Shown here piece after piece: positions 11,110-21,414 of a stretch of 64,000 bases of DNA; the stretch's first letter is position 1, and the number at the start of each line of letters is the position of its first letter. This DNA comes from Heterohyrax brucei (Eukaryota; Chordata; Mammalia; Hyracoidea; Procaviidae), in NCBI GenBank assembly GCA_028571685.1, contig CM053142.1, positions 123,992,796-124,056,795 on the forward strand. The letters are read 5' to 3'. Under the pieces are notes generated by a model. That model was not told the DNA's origin. It was given only the letters and a program-made list of their open reading frames with translations, and searched no databases. The position numbers and the translations under genes were made by a program.

Positions 11110-11505
11110 TCATGGTACATCCAGTACTCTTCTCCAAGACCACAATTCAAAGGCATCAATTCTTCTGTCTTCCTTATTCACTGTCCAGCTTTTGCATGAA
11201 TATGATGCAAGTGAAAATCCCATAGCTTGGGTCAGGCACAACTTAGTCTTCAAGGTGGCCTCTTTACTTTTCAGTACTTTGAAGATGTCCCTTGCAGCAG
11301 ATTTTCTGAACGCAATGTGTCTTTTGATTTCTTGACTGCTGCTTCCATGAGTACTGATTGTCAACCCAGCTAAAATGAAATCCTTGACGACTTCAATCCT
11401 TTCTCCATTTATCACAATGTTGCTTGCTGGTCCAGTGAAGACAATCTTTGTTTTATTGATGTTGAGGTATAATGCATACTGAAGGCTATGGTCTCTGATC
11501 TTCAT
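11110..11505 (-). pseudogene. RTE reverse transcriptase C-terminal remnant
   Basis: A 131-codon open stretch. Near its start it has YALYLNINKTKIV and later INGERIEVVKDFILAGLTI, the part after the catalytic palm in RTE reverse transcriptases, followed by SSQEIKRHIAFRKSAA and the SWTVNKEDRRIDAFELWSWR block that ends many RTE proteins. The same block occurs in the RTE at 27.4 kb. The catalytic YxDD region is outside this stretch and I did not find it intact. Confidence 0.85.
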
Positions 11506-11937
11506 CAGTTAGTGTTTCAAATTCTCTTCATCTCCAGCAAGCAAGGTTGTGTCATCTGTGTTACACAAGTTGTTAATGAGTCATCCTCCAGTCCTGATAC
11601 CTCATTTGTCTTCATATAGTCCAGCTTTTCAGATTATTTGCTAGGCATACAGATTGAAAACATATGATGAAAGTATACAACCCTGACAGACACCTTTCTT
11701 GACTTTAAACTATGCAGTATTCCCTTTTTCAGTTTGCACGACTGCCTCTTGATCCACGTACGGATTCCTTAAGAGCTTAATTAGGTGCTCTGGAATCCCC
11801 ATTCTCCACAATGTTAGCCATAATTTGTTATGATCTACACAGTTGAATGCCTTCACATAGTCAATGAAATACAGGTCAAGATCTTACCAGTATTCTGTGC
11901 TTTCAGCCATGATCCATGTAACATCAGCAATGAATCC

Positions 11938-12180
11938 CTAGTTCCACATCCTTTTTGAATCCAGCTGAATTTCTGGCAATTCCTTATCAACATACTGTTG
12001 CAGTTGCTTTTGAATGATCTTGAGCAAAATTTTACTTGGACGTGAGATTAATAATATTTTTAGGTAGTTTCCACATTCAGTTGGATCACCTTTCTTGGGA
12101 ATATCTATAAATATGGATTTTTTCCAGTCAGTTGGCCAGGTAGCTGTCCTGCAAATTTCCTGGCAGAGACAAGTAAGCAT
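11938..12180 (-). pseudogene. RTE reverse transcriptase N-terminal remnant
   Basis: An 80-codon open stretch with WPTDWKKSIFIDIPKKGD and ECGNYLKILLISRPSKILLK, matching the fingers region of non-LTR reverse transcriptases (usual form: PxxW..., KKGDxxxCxNYRxIsL). It is followed by stops and frameshifts. Confidence 0.85.
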
Positions 12181-13267
12181 TTCCAGCGCTGAATCTGCTT
12201 GTTGAAATACCTCAGTTGATGTTCCATCAATTCCTGGAGCCTTGTTTTTCGCCAGTGCCTTCGATTTAGCTTCGACTTCTGCCTTCAGTACTGTTGGTTC
12301 CTGATCATACGCTACCTCTCCAGATGACTGAATGTCAACCAGCTATTTCTGTATAATGACTCTATGTATTCTTTCCATCTTCTTTTGATGCTTTCTGAGT
12401 CATTTAATATTTTCTCTGTAGAATCCTCCACTATTACAACTCGAGCCTTGAATTTTTTTTTCTTCAGTTCCTTCAGCTTGAGAAATGCAGAACATATTCT
12501 TACCTTTTGGTTTTCTATTTACACTTCTTTGCACATGTTGTTATAATACTTTATTTTGTCTTCTTAATCTGTCCTTTGAAATCTTCAGTTCTTTTACTTC
12601 ACCATTCCTTTTACTTTAGCCGCTTGTTGTTCAAGAGCAAGTTTCAGTGTCTCTTCTGACATCCAATTTGGTCTTTTCTTTCCTGTCTTTTTTATCTCTT
12701 GCTCTCTTCACAGATCATGTCTTGGATGTCATTCCATAATTCATCTGGTCTTCAGCTGCTAACATTCAACACATCAAATCTCTTCTCGAGACAGTCTCTA
12801 AACTCAGGCGAGATATACTCAAGTTTTTACTTTGGCTCTCACGGACTTGTTCTAATTTCCTTCAGTTTCAATTTGAACTGACATATGAGCAACTGATGTT
12901 CTGTGCCACAGTCAGCACCTGGTCTTTTTCTGACTGCTGATATGGAGCTCTTCCATCATCTTTTTCCACAGATGTAGTCAATTTGACTCCTGTGTATTCC
13001 ATCTAGTAAGGGCCATGTGTACAGTCACTGTGTTGGTGAAAAAAGGTATTTGCAATGAAGAAGTTGTTGGTCTTGAAAAATTCTATCACACAATCTCCAG
13101 TGTTATTTTTATCACCAAGGCCCTATTTTCCAGCTACCTAACCTTCTTTTTTGTTTCTAAGTTTTGCATTCTAGTCACCAGTAACTATCAATGCATCCTG
13201 ATTGCATGTTTGACCAATTTTGGACTGCAGAAGTCAGTAAAAATCTTCAATTTCTTCACCTTTGGCC

Positions 13268-13793
13268 TTAGCGGTTGGTGCCTAAATTTGAATAACAGTC
13301 AATACTAACTGGCCTTCCATGTAGGTATGTGAATATTATCCTGTCACTGACAGCACTATACTTCAGGACAGATCTTGAAATGTTCTTTTTGATGATGAAC
13401 ACAGCACTGTTCTTCAAGCTTTCGTTCTCAGCATAGTAAATGCATATGATTGTCCTATTCAAAATGGCCAATAGCGGACCATTTCAGCTCACTGATGCCT
13501 AGGGTATCTATGTTTATGCATTCTATTTCAATTTTAATGATTTATCCTTTTCCTAGATTCATACTTCATACATTCCATGTTCCAATTGTTAATGAACATT
13601 TGCAGCTGCTTCTTCTCATTTGGAGTAATGCCACATCCGCAAATGAAGGTCCCAAAGGCTTCACTCCATCTACATCATTAAAGTCAACCCTACTTTGAGG
13701 AGGTAGCTCTTCCCCAGTCATCTTCCAAGTGCCTTCCAACCTGGGGGACTCATTTTCCAGCACTACATCTAACAACATTCTGTTTCTATTCAT
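13268..13793 (-). pseudogene. RTE apurinic endonuclease remnant
   Basis: Minus-strand frames contain SLTIGTWNV (start of the RTE endonuclease domain) at the end of the 13566-13793 frame and, in 13268-13471, a YYAENESLKNSAVFIIKKNI segment corresponding to the endonuclease core. Frames are shifted against one another, so the protein cannot be made. Confidence 0.8.
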
Positions 13794-13836
13794 AAAGTTT
13801 TCACTGGCTAATTCTTTTCAGAAGTAGACTCCTGGG

Positions 13837-14001
13837 TCAACGTAACTTCTGCTAACCCATCTCGTCATGGAGATAGGATTTACAACAACTCATATAAAGA
13901 TCATATCAGGTAACAAAATGATGGACAATCACACATTACTAGGAATCATGGATTAGCCAAGGTTATGGATGTTTTGGAGGGACACAATTCAATCCATGAC
14001 A
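13837..14001 (-). mobile_element. ERVL-MaLR LTR, 5' part, resumed after RTE
   Basis: GATAGGATTTACAACAACTC, GATGGACAATCACACATTAC and GGAGGGACACAATTCAATCC followed by ATGACA complete the LTR begun at 10466. Confidence 0.85.
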
Positions 14002-14500
14002 TTTTTCGTAGTCATCTAGTGCTGCCGTAACAGAAATACCACAAGTAGATGGCTTTAAAAAGAGAAATTATTCTGTCCCAGTCCACTAGACTACAAGTCC
14101 AAATTCACTGCATCAGCTGCAAGGGAAGGGTTTCTCTGCTGGCTCTGGAGAAAGGTTCTTGTCATTAGTCTTCCCCTGGGCTGGGAGCTTCTGAGGAGCA
14201 GGGACCCAGGGTCCTCTTTAAAGGGACACACTCTTCTCCCAGCAGGACTACTTGGTAGCATTAGATTCCCAACTGTCTGCTTGCTTCCCTTTCCTTCATA
14301 TAAGAAGAGATTGCCTCAAGGCACAAAACAACCTTACACATTGAGTTCTGACTCACTAACATAACCATCACCCATCTTCCCTCATGAACACCATAGAGAC
14401 AGGATTTACAGTGTATAGCAACATCACATAATATCAGGAATCATGGCCCAGCCAAATTGCTATATACATTTCGAGGGGAACACAATTCAATCCATGGCAA
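14002..14500 (-). mobile_element. ERVL-MaLR LTR, near full length
   Basis: GTAGTCATCTAGTGCTGCCG through GTCTTCCCCTGGGCTGGGAG, TATAAGAAGAGATTGCCTCA and GGGGAACACAATTCAATCCA: a complete minus-strand LTR of about 495 bp. It abuts the preceding LTR with no obvious spacer. Confidence 0.88.
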
Positions 14501-14547
14501 TGCTCATTAATACAGCAAAGAAAACTCATTCTCAGGTGGGTATAAGG

Positions 14548-14598
14548 GTTAAGATTTACAACACATGTTTTGGAGGGAACACAATTCAGTTCATAACA
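14548..14598 (-). mobile_element. MaLR LTR end fragment
   Basis: AAGATTTACAACACATGTTT then TGGAGGGAACACAATTCAGT match the outer 50 bp of the same LTR, minus strand. This is a fourth piece in one orientation. Confidence 0.7.
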
Positions 14599-15419
14599 GG
14601 AACTGATGTACCAACAGGGTAATAACTTATTAATAGACAATGAACATTCTCTTACAAATAGAATTTTATCAGCCCTGCTATTTGCCATGTTAATAGTAGC
14701 AAGCCCTAGACAAGACAGAAGGCAGGAAGGAAGGAAATCTGGATGTCAAAAGGCCTAGATTTTAGATCCCTGCTGGTGAGCAGTGTAATATCTGACAAAT
14801 CATAACCTCTCTATGCTTCAAATTTGTCTTAATATATCAGCTCAACTTATGTCTCAGGATCATTGTGATGATTAAATTAGATGATGTGTCTGACTTTTTT
14901 ATAAATGATAAAGCCTTATATAAGTTTATTACTTATAGCAACATCAGGCTCAGCAGAGGAAACAACCTCAGAAATAAAGAATAAATTTGATTAGATGCCA
15001 AGTTTATTTGATCACAGAATACTGCTAAGTTTCATTAATTAAATTTCCTGTGTTGATTTTCAAACTTATTTATTCAAAGTGTTGGTTGGTATTTTTTAAT
15101 AAATATCTGTTGAGCAGAAAAACTTAATTTCAGCAGATAATTAATAAATTATTTTCTTTCCTTGAGGTATAGGTAGCCACAAATAGAAAGGAATTGTCAT
15201 TTTATTATCTAAGTGAGATTTAAAACAAAGAAAAAAAACCCACCTATGAGTTCCACTTCCACCTATGGGCCTTGAAGAACAATACAGTCCTGGATTTCCT
15301 GGAATGCCAGGATGCATATAAGCAGAGGTTAAAATGGAAAGAATGCAACTGCTTTCTCAGTCTGAAAATTCCTGAACAGAATCTTTTCACAAGTCCCAAG
15401 TATGTAGGTTTTCAAAAAG

Positions 15420-15423
<4 letters not shown>
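14599..15423. other. Mostly unassigned, AT-rich, with a MIR
   Basis: Apart from the MIR at 14740-14940 nothing is assigned. The stretch 15000-15220 is AT-rich with CATTAATTAAATTTCC and GATAATTAATAAATTATTTT. Confidence 0.45.
14740..14940 (+). mobile_element. MIR SINE
   Basis: TTAGATCCCTGCTGGTG..., CAAATCATAACCTCTCTATG CTTCAAATTTGTC and ATTGTGATGATTAAATTAGA follow the MIR core order. Highly diverged, as expected for this ancient mammalian SINE. Confidence 0.65.

Positions 15424-15457
<34 letters not shown>
15424..15457. repeat. (AC)n microsatellite
   Basis: About 16-17 uninterrupted AC units. Confidence 0.98.
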
Positions 15458-15821
15458 CCATAATGTAACTGCTTTAAAGGGAAAAAAATGTTATGCTAAA
15501 GTCACATCTGAAACAAATCTTTTCAAATAATTCTTTTTCTGATGATTATCTTAAGATAATTACAGATTGCTTCTGCTGAAGGAAATTATCTTTCATGTAT
15601 CTGGGGTGAGTACTTTGGGTAAGAACAGACTCAAGAATAGTAATAACATCTGTTGATGATACTGGATTTCAAAATCCTCACTTATCAGTTCACTTGTTCT
15701 AGGTGTATTTCCCAAATTTTTTAATCTTCACTTGTTATCAGTTAACCCTGTTGCTCAAGTTTAGATCATAATATTATTATACTAAATTCAATATTACTTT
15801 TGTCCACTGCTAGTTTCATCT

Positions 15822-16035
15822 GGGAGTCCCTGGGTAGCACAAATGGTTAATGTACTTGAAGGCAACTGAAAGATTGGAGGTTCCATCCTGCCTAGGGGCA
15901 CCTAGCAAAAAAGATGTAGGGATCTACTTCTAGGGTAAAAATAAAATTCACCATCATAAACCATGCAGAAAGTACTTCCACTCTGCCACAATGGGGTCAC
16001 CATGGGTCAGATCAACTCGACAGCAATTGATATTT
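15822..16035 (+). mobile_element. AfroSINE variant with longer middle section
   Basis: GGGAGTCCCTGGGTAGCACA head, GGAGGTTCCATCCTGCCTAG, GATCTACTTCTAGGG middle and GGGTCACCATGGGTCAGATC AACTCGACAGC tail. Confidence 0.88.
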
Positions 16036-16155
16036 TTGTTTTATTTTATTATTATAGGTCAGTATTATTAGGATTAAATTCAATATGCAGATAGTCCAAA
16101 TAATAAATTAACAAAATGAGTAAACTATTTTACAAAGCCCAAATATTAAGCCTTG

Positions 16156-16709
16156 TTATCATGATTCAGGGCTGCGGCTGGAAGCCACTGTGTCCTCGCC
16201 CCCTTGCCCCTTCCTTCCTCTCCACATGTTGTACCTCTCTGCTTGGCACCTTGAAACTATGTACAGAATAATAACTATTCCTTGAAGCTATTAGCCCAGT
16301 CAAAGCTATCTGTAATATAACAGGCCCAAAGTTAGAACTACTTCCTTGAAACTGTTTGCGGGATAATAGCTCAGGTAAAATCCACTTGCATGTTCCTGCC
16401 CTTCGTCTGTAACAAAGATCATGACCGTTTGGGGGCTATGTACCATCCTGTTGACTTCCTACCTGAACAGGATTTATTTATGGGTAAAGCCCATAAATAA
16501 AGCTTGTGTTCGCAGACTGGTGTCCACGATTCTCCATCAGAGATCATGGTTCCACCTGGCCCCAACTTTATCTTGTGTGATGTGTTTATTTGTTCTTGTG
16601 TGAGTGACGTGTGTTCATGCATGAGTGAGATTTCTCATCCTTTCACCTGTCCACATTCAGCCTTTGGACTTTATCCAGCACTGGCTGCTGGAATGTCGGA
16701 CACAACATT
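16156..16709 (+). mobile_element. Candidate class I ERV solo LTR
   Basis: A GC-richer block with a polyadenylation signal AATAAA at 16496-16501 followed by a G/T-rich region, the layout of an LTR with R and U5. The signal sits in the right arm of a perfect 12-bp hairpin (16473-16484 with 16490-16501). No gag/pol sequence flanks it, so it would be solitary. The edges are tentative: start near the GGGCTGCGGCTGG block, end ACACAACA. I saw no second copy in the window and no clear target duplication. Confidence 0.45.
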
Positions 16710-17299
16710 TTAGTATTTCATAGTAGACAACAGCATCCACTAGCAACATGTGATATTTCTACGTGGTCGCCACATTCACACCGGACATTTACAGGACAAA
16801 GAAGAGAAATATATCACTCAAAGATAATACAGACCAAAAAAATAAATAACAGTCAGAGTTACAGAAAGAGGCAGATTAGCAATGCAGTTGCTAGTTACCA
16901 AGAAAGTTTCACTAAAAATCTAACAAGATGTTGCATCAAATACAATGATATTTATTCCAAGTCCTCACAGGGAAAGGCTACTGTGAAAGAAGGCTTTGAT
17001 AAGTCTTATGAGGTGAAGTACAACCTCCAATGGATACATCCAAGTAGTTCTGATAATATACCTTGCAGGGATGTCATTGGGAAACCTGAATGACCTGTAC
17101 ACATTGGCACAGTGTCATTAACAGCCTCTGTGACCTTTCCCACCCACCATGGCACTCCTCCAAATAAATAGTGAATAAAGAAATACAGAGTGTTAGCTTA
17201 AAATAGCACTAAATTATTACACTGCCAGGGCAGCCAGCTGTCACCTAGTCACATGATCAGCATCATATGATCAGATTTTCATTTTGGATGGTGAATTCT
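16710..17299. other. Unassigned sequence
   Basis: No repeat or gene recognised; a local GATCAGCATCATATGATCAG palindromic stretch lies near 17256-17275. Confidence 0.5.
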
Positions 17300-17540
17300 G
17301 GTAGTGCTATGGACTGGGGAAGAAAAGCACCAAGTCGCAGACAGACATTAAAAGTCTGTTGCAATCATCTAGGCAAGAAGTACCTGACACCTGAACTCAA
17401 TCACTGGTGGTGGACCTGGAAAGGAAGCAGCTGAACCCACGGATTTAGATGAAGTGTTAAAGACACATGAGTTGAGCGGGAAGCAAGCAGAGTCTTCAAT
17501 GAAAACATGTTCAGTTGACTGGGTGGAGAAGCCCAACTAC
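17300..17540 (-). mobile_element. Diverged L2 LINE fragment
   Basis: GTTGCAATCATCTAGGCAAG followed by TGGTGGTGGACCTGG resembles the reverse complement of L2 ORF2 (the stretch reading TAATCCAGGCGAGAGATGAT in L2). Old and patchy. Confidence 0.4.
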
Positions 17541-17875
17541 ACTGAGTTGAAAAAGATATACAGGAAATACGAAGAAAAGACTGTATGCCCTTTTTTCCAT
17601 GAAGATTGACTATAAGAGGGGGTGTCTTAAATCATCTTATATGCGATAAGTAATCTCAAAAGTCCACATATACAGGAAAACAGGATACAAAAGTCAGCTT
17701 TTCCATGTGAAGTCAATTCATCTGGAGTATGTACATATGCTGTTAAGCTTAGTAAGTGACATCTTAGCAACATAAAGACTAAGTAATAATCTGAACAAGA
17801 AGCTGCGGCGTGAAGACAAGCGCTTTGTACCTGGGCCAAACAGGACTGACATATGCTGAGGGAAGCGTGTAAAAG
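17541..17875. other. Unassigned sequence
   Basis: No recognisable feature. Confidence 0.5.
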
Positions 17876-18090
17876 AACCACTAACCAGTTGCCCATCCAG
17901 TCATGCTGGATTCATGGCAACCCCATGTATGTCAGAGCAGACCCATGTTCCATAAGGTTTCCAATGGCTGAGTTTTCAGACACAGATCGACAGGCCTTTC
18001 TTCCAAGGAGCCATTGGGTAGACTCAAACCTCCAATCTTTCCCAGTTCACAGGTGAGCACATTAACTATTTGTACCACCCAGGGATTCCC
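17876..18090 (-). mobile_element. AfroSINE variant with longer middle section
   Basis: CATGGCAACCCCATGTATGT, TTCCAATGGCTGAGTTTTCA, GACAGGCCTTTCTTCCAAGG and ATTTGTACCACCCAGGGATT in order on the minus strand. Confidence 0.9.
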
Positions 18091-18524
18091 TATAAAAGAA
18101 AGTGGCTCTGGAAAAATTCGAAGCTGTTACCTTAATATCCAGAATCATTGAATTTAGCTTAACATGAATTGTCCTCAGAAAACAGAGATTCACAAGTGCA
18201 AAACAAGACTGAGTACAGTGGTAGCTCCTTTGGATCTACAGAAAGAATTTTCGAAGCTTTCTACTCCCTGTTACCTTCAAGACAGCCTATTCTTTTAGAA
18301 ATAGAACTGTGAAATTGTTTTGTTCTTGGCATTACTGATGGGCTGGGGAAATGCCTGAGATCATGACATCTGGCCTTCTGTAGATGCGTATTTTGAAAAT
18401 TCTAATTGCTTCTCTCACCCATATGTTACAACAATGAAAAGAATAAAAACTTTGATACAAACTTTTCATGATTTCACGTTCATTCTTGTATGTAAAGTCA
18501 AAGAGTCACATCTGTACTTCCACG
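18091..18524. other. Unassigned sequence
   Basis: Nothing recognised. Confidence 0.5.
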
Positions 18525-18692
18525 TGGAAACCCTAGAGGCGTAATGGTTAAGAACTATGGCTGCTAGCCAAAAGGTCAGCAGTTCAAATCCACCAGGTGC
18601 TCCTTGGAAACTCTATGGGCAGTTCTACTCTGTCCTATAGGGTCACTGTAATGCAGAATAGACAGTACAGCAATGGCTCTGATTTTTGGTTT
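18525..18692 (+). mobile_element. AfroSINE, near full length
   Basis: GGAAACCCTAGAGGCGTAAT, GCTAGCCAAAAGGTCAGCAG, CCACCAGGTGCTCCTTGGAA and GTCCTATAGGGTCACTGTAA, ending GATTTTTGGTTTA. Confidence 0.92.
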
Positions 18693-20170
18693 AGATATTT
18701 CTACCCAGTTCCTATTACACTGGTAATAAACTCATATCACCAGGAACTGAAGTTACTTTAAGCCAGTGGTGTGCTCCCAAGAGCCACCTTTGTGTGTTAT
18801 CAAGTTACTAGCTTGAAATCATCTGTGGTGGGAATATTCACACAATGGAAATCGAAAAACCCTACAACTCAGAGATTCTGTCTCCTCCTGGCGAGCTGGT
18901 TGGTAAGCTTTCAACAGTATAAGAGTACTTTTCATCAGTGGTATAAAAAGCAGACTTTGATCCCTTCCCATCTTGATCTGGAATTGTAATCCAGGATTTC
19001 CATACTGCCAACATTTTCAAGTTTGAAAGTTCATTCACTCCAAAGGAATATACCTAACAGCACCTTTAGTGTTTCTAAATGATACCAGAGGAAAAAAATA
19101 CCTTTTTGCTAAATCAGCTCTTGGCAGTGCTCTAATATTTCAGCTCCACGCTTCCTGACAGCGACGAGGCTAATTACCGCTCTTCCATGCATCCATTCAG
19201 CAGTCCTGGACTATTCAGACCTTCAACCCAGTGAGGCATACGGACGAGTCTTTATTTCTTCTCGTCTTGTCTACTTCCTCTGAGGGACTTCATCCAGATC
19301 TAGAAATAAATGCCTCAATTTTGTGGTAAAGAACGCCAATCATATTACTAATAACCTTGCTAAGCAAATGTACACACTCCTTGCTCTCTGATGGCTGCAG
19401 CAAAGAGAAAGATAAATCAAGCACAGTCCCTGCTTTGGAAGGGTTGTACAGTCCAGTGTGAAAAACAAAAACCTAAACAACTGTTTCCCTTCCGTACTTT
19501 AAGTAAGCTTCTAGTAAGGGCAGTAGCAGAAGAACATCTTGGAATTCTATGAGAAAAGTGAAAATGTGTACTTCATTTCAATACAATTCATTTACTTAAT
19601 GCCCAAAGTGAGCCAGGCACTGTGCTTGCTCTGAAGTGTAACTGTCATCTGCCTGTGATGGGAAGGAAACTGAGTGGTAGAAGCCAATATGTAATCAGAG
19701 AGGTTGTAATAAATACAGTGGAAGAAGCAGGTGACATGCCACTCAGCAGTGAGATACACCTCAGTCCTTAGAACTATCTGATGTATGGCCATAATAAACG
19801 TTCAAATAGATTACATAAAACTGAAACATACACAAGTTAGCATTCTATCAAAAATAATTAGCTACATCACCTCAAAAAAAAAAGTGAACCAGTTAAGCTA
19901 CATTTCTCTTTCAATCACTAGATGCATTTCATGGTTGTCATAAATTAATATGAAAGTTATCTATTATCACACATTAATTGCATAGATAGCTAGCAGGTCA
20001 AAGCTATCTTCCACCAGCATATTGCAATTTATTATAAACTAACATCTTCTGAAAATGGGAAAATTAATCTAGTAACTTCTATTAAGATGGTAATATCAAA
20101 TACAATAAGAAAAATAGAAAACATGCTATTGCTTCAGGTTTCACTCAGACATACCCCAGAGCCGACTGTG
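18693..20170. other. 1.5 kb mostly unassigned
   Basis: A weak L2-like piece (minus strand) may lie at 19410-19465: GCACAGTCCCTGCTTTGGAA then GTACAGTCCAGTG. Otherwise nothing recognised. Confidence 0.4.
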
Positions 20171-20243
20171 GAGCTTAGTGGTCTAATGGATAAGGCATCT
20201 GATTCTGCATCAGAGATTGAGGGTTCAAATGCTGGTTATTGCT
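20171..20243 (+). pseudogene. tRNA-Arg-like pseudogene (anticodon position reads CTG)
   Basis: A tRNA cloverleaf trace: D-arm GGTCTAATGGATAAGGC, a 5-bp anticodon stem TCTGA/TCAGA (20198-20202, 20210-20214) around the loop TTCTGCA, and a T-arm core GGGTTCAAATGC. The D-arm and anticodon stem match the vertebrate tRNA-Arg (CCG/TCG) group almost exactly, but the anticodon triplet is CTG. Box A (20179-20189) fits the Pol III consensus; box B (20222-20232) is close. T-stem and acceptor stem no longer pair, so a functional tRNA is unlikely. Confidence 0.7.
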
Positions 20244-20365
20244 GAGAACCTATGGAGTTCTGGTGGTACAGTCGTTAAGTGCTCAGCTGCTAACCAGAAG
20301 GTCAGCACTCTGAATCCACCAGTTGCTTGTTGGAAACCCTATGGGCAGTTCCACTCTGTCCTATA

Positions 20366-20529
20366 CCCAAACACCAAACCCATTGCCTTTGAGTCAATTC
20401 TGACGCATAGTGACCTCAGAGGATGGAGTGGAACTTTGCTATAGGGTTTCCAAGGAGAGACTGGAGGATTTGCATGGCCATCCCTTCTAGTTAGCAGCCA
20501 TATCACTTAACCACTGCACCACTAGGGTT
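20366..20529 (-). mobile_element. AfroSINE nested in host SINE (first of two)
   Basis: AACCCATTGCCTTTGAGTCA, GTTTCCAAGGAGAGACTGGA and TAACCACTGCACCACTAGGG. Target duplication CCACTCTGTCCTATA (20351-20365) / CCACTTTGCCCTATA (20530-20544). Confidence 0.93.
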
Positions 20530-20544
20530 CCACTTTGCCCTATA

Positions 20545-20707
20545 ACCTCAAAACCAAACCCACTGCCATCGAATCAATTCTGACTCATAGCGACCCTACA
20601 CAACAGAGTAGGACTGCCCATAGAGTTTCCAAGGAGCGCCTGGCAGATTTGAACTGCTTACTGTCTGGTTAGCCGCTGTAGCACTTAACAACTATCCACC
20701 AGGGTTT
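20545..20707 (-). mobile_element. AfroSINE nested in host SINE (second of two)
   Basis: AAACCCACTGCCATCGAATC, TTTCCAAGGAGCGCCTGGCA and CTATCCACCAGGGTTT. Flanked by CCACTTTGCCCTATA (20530-20544) and CCACTGTGCCCTACA (20708-20722). Confidence 0.93.
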
Positions 20708-20770
20708 CCACTGTGCCCTACAGGGTCGCTATAAATCAGAACTGACTCAATGGTAACGAACAGTGATGGT

Positions 20771-21414
20771 ACAATAGGAGCAGATTACCAGTGAACAAGG
20801 TAAGCATGGGTTTACTTGTGCTTAATTACTAATCTGTAGTGACCAGTTTCACATGGGTTTCACCATATCATGTTAGCAAGACTAGTCAGTAAATACAAGT
20901 AAACCTGCACTTACCTTGCTTGCTGGGTAATTTGTTCATGTCAGGGACTATAAACTTGAAAAGAGGCTTTGATATTACAGGAAGGTGCTATGGGTTAGAA
21001 AAGAGACAGATGCCAACCATACCTAGGAGCAGAATCTTTGATGTGATGAAAAAAAACGTGAAACTGGTCACTACAGATGATCTGCTACTCAAGGTAAGGT
21101 TTGCCTATTGGATAATCAAGCTCTGGACATAACCAAAACATATAATCAACAAAAATTAAATCCCCATAAAAGAATGTTATCAAAATAAAAGCTCATCTCA
21201 CTCAATTAGTTCTTAAAACAATTTAATAATAGCAATATAGAATACTTTTTTCCTAAGATAGCACCCAAACATCTTTTCATATTATTTAATAATTATTCAG
21301 TGTGATTATTTAAACAGATTTCATGTCTGAAATGTGTGATATTGCATTAGTTTATGTGTATACATACAATATCCCTAGGGGAACTTGCAAATAATTTTCA
21401 GACATAATTTAGAC
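20771..21414. other. Unassigned sequence
   Basis: Nothing recognised. GTGAAACTGGTCACTACAGA at 21058 and CTGTAGTGACCAGTTTCACA at 20835 form an inverted repeat of about 20 bp, 220 bp apart. Confidence 0.5.

Larger units (their letters stand above)
10787..13836 (-). mobile_element. Nearly full-length RTE-class LINE (minus strand)
   Basis: About 3.05 kb, close to the usual 3.2 kb of vertebrate RTE/BovB elements. On the minus strand the order is endonuclease, reverse transcriptase, then a 3' UTR ending GTTGGAACTGACTCAATGGC ACC and (TTG/CAA)n. Recognisable pieces are listed separately. The reading frame is broken many times. It interrupts a MaLR LTR (10466-10786 and 13837-14001). Its 3' end resembles the AfroSINE tail, consistent with RTE supplying the SINE machinery. 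Confidence 0.88.
20253..20770 (+). mobile_element. Host AfroSINE split by two later SINEs
   Basis: The plus-strand SINE starts TGGAGTTCTGGTGGTACAGT, runs to CCACTCTGTCCTATA (20351-20365) and resumes at CCACTGTGCCCTACAGGGTC (20708) with the tail CTATAAATCAGAACTGACTC. The interruption holds two minus-strand SINEs, each bounded by copies of the same 15-bp host sequence. Confidence 0.9.

Noticed and set aside
15424..15457. Short tandem units as a CRISPR-like array
   Set aside because: Simple AC microsatellite in eukaryotic DNA; no spaced repeats anywhere in the window.
16156..16709. A provirus with coding genes
   Set aside because: No gag, pol or env similarity on either side; at most a solitary LTR.
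18771..18989. 72-codon open frame with flanking GT/AG dinucleotides as an exon
   Set aside because: Splice-like dinucleotides are frequent by chance; no domain and no codon bias.
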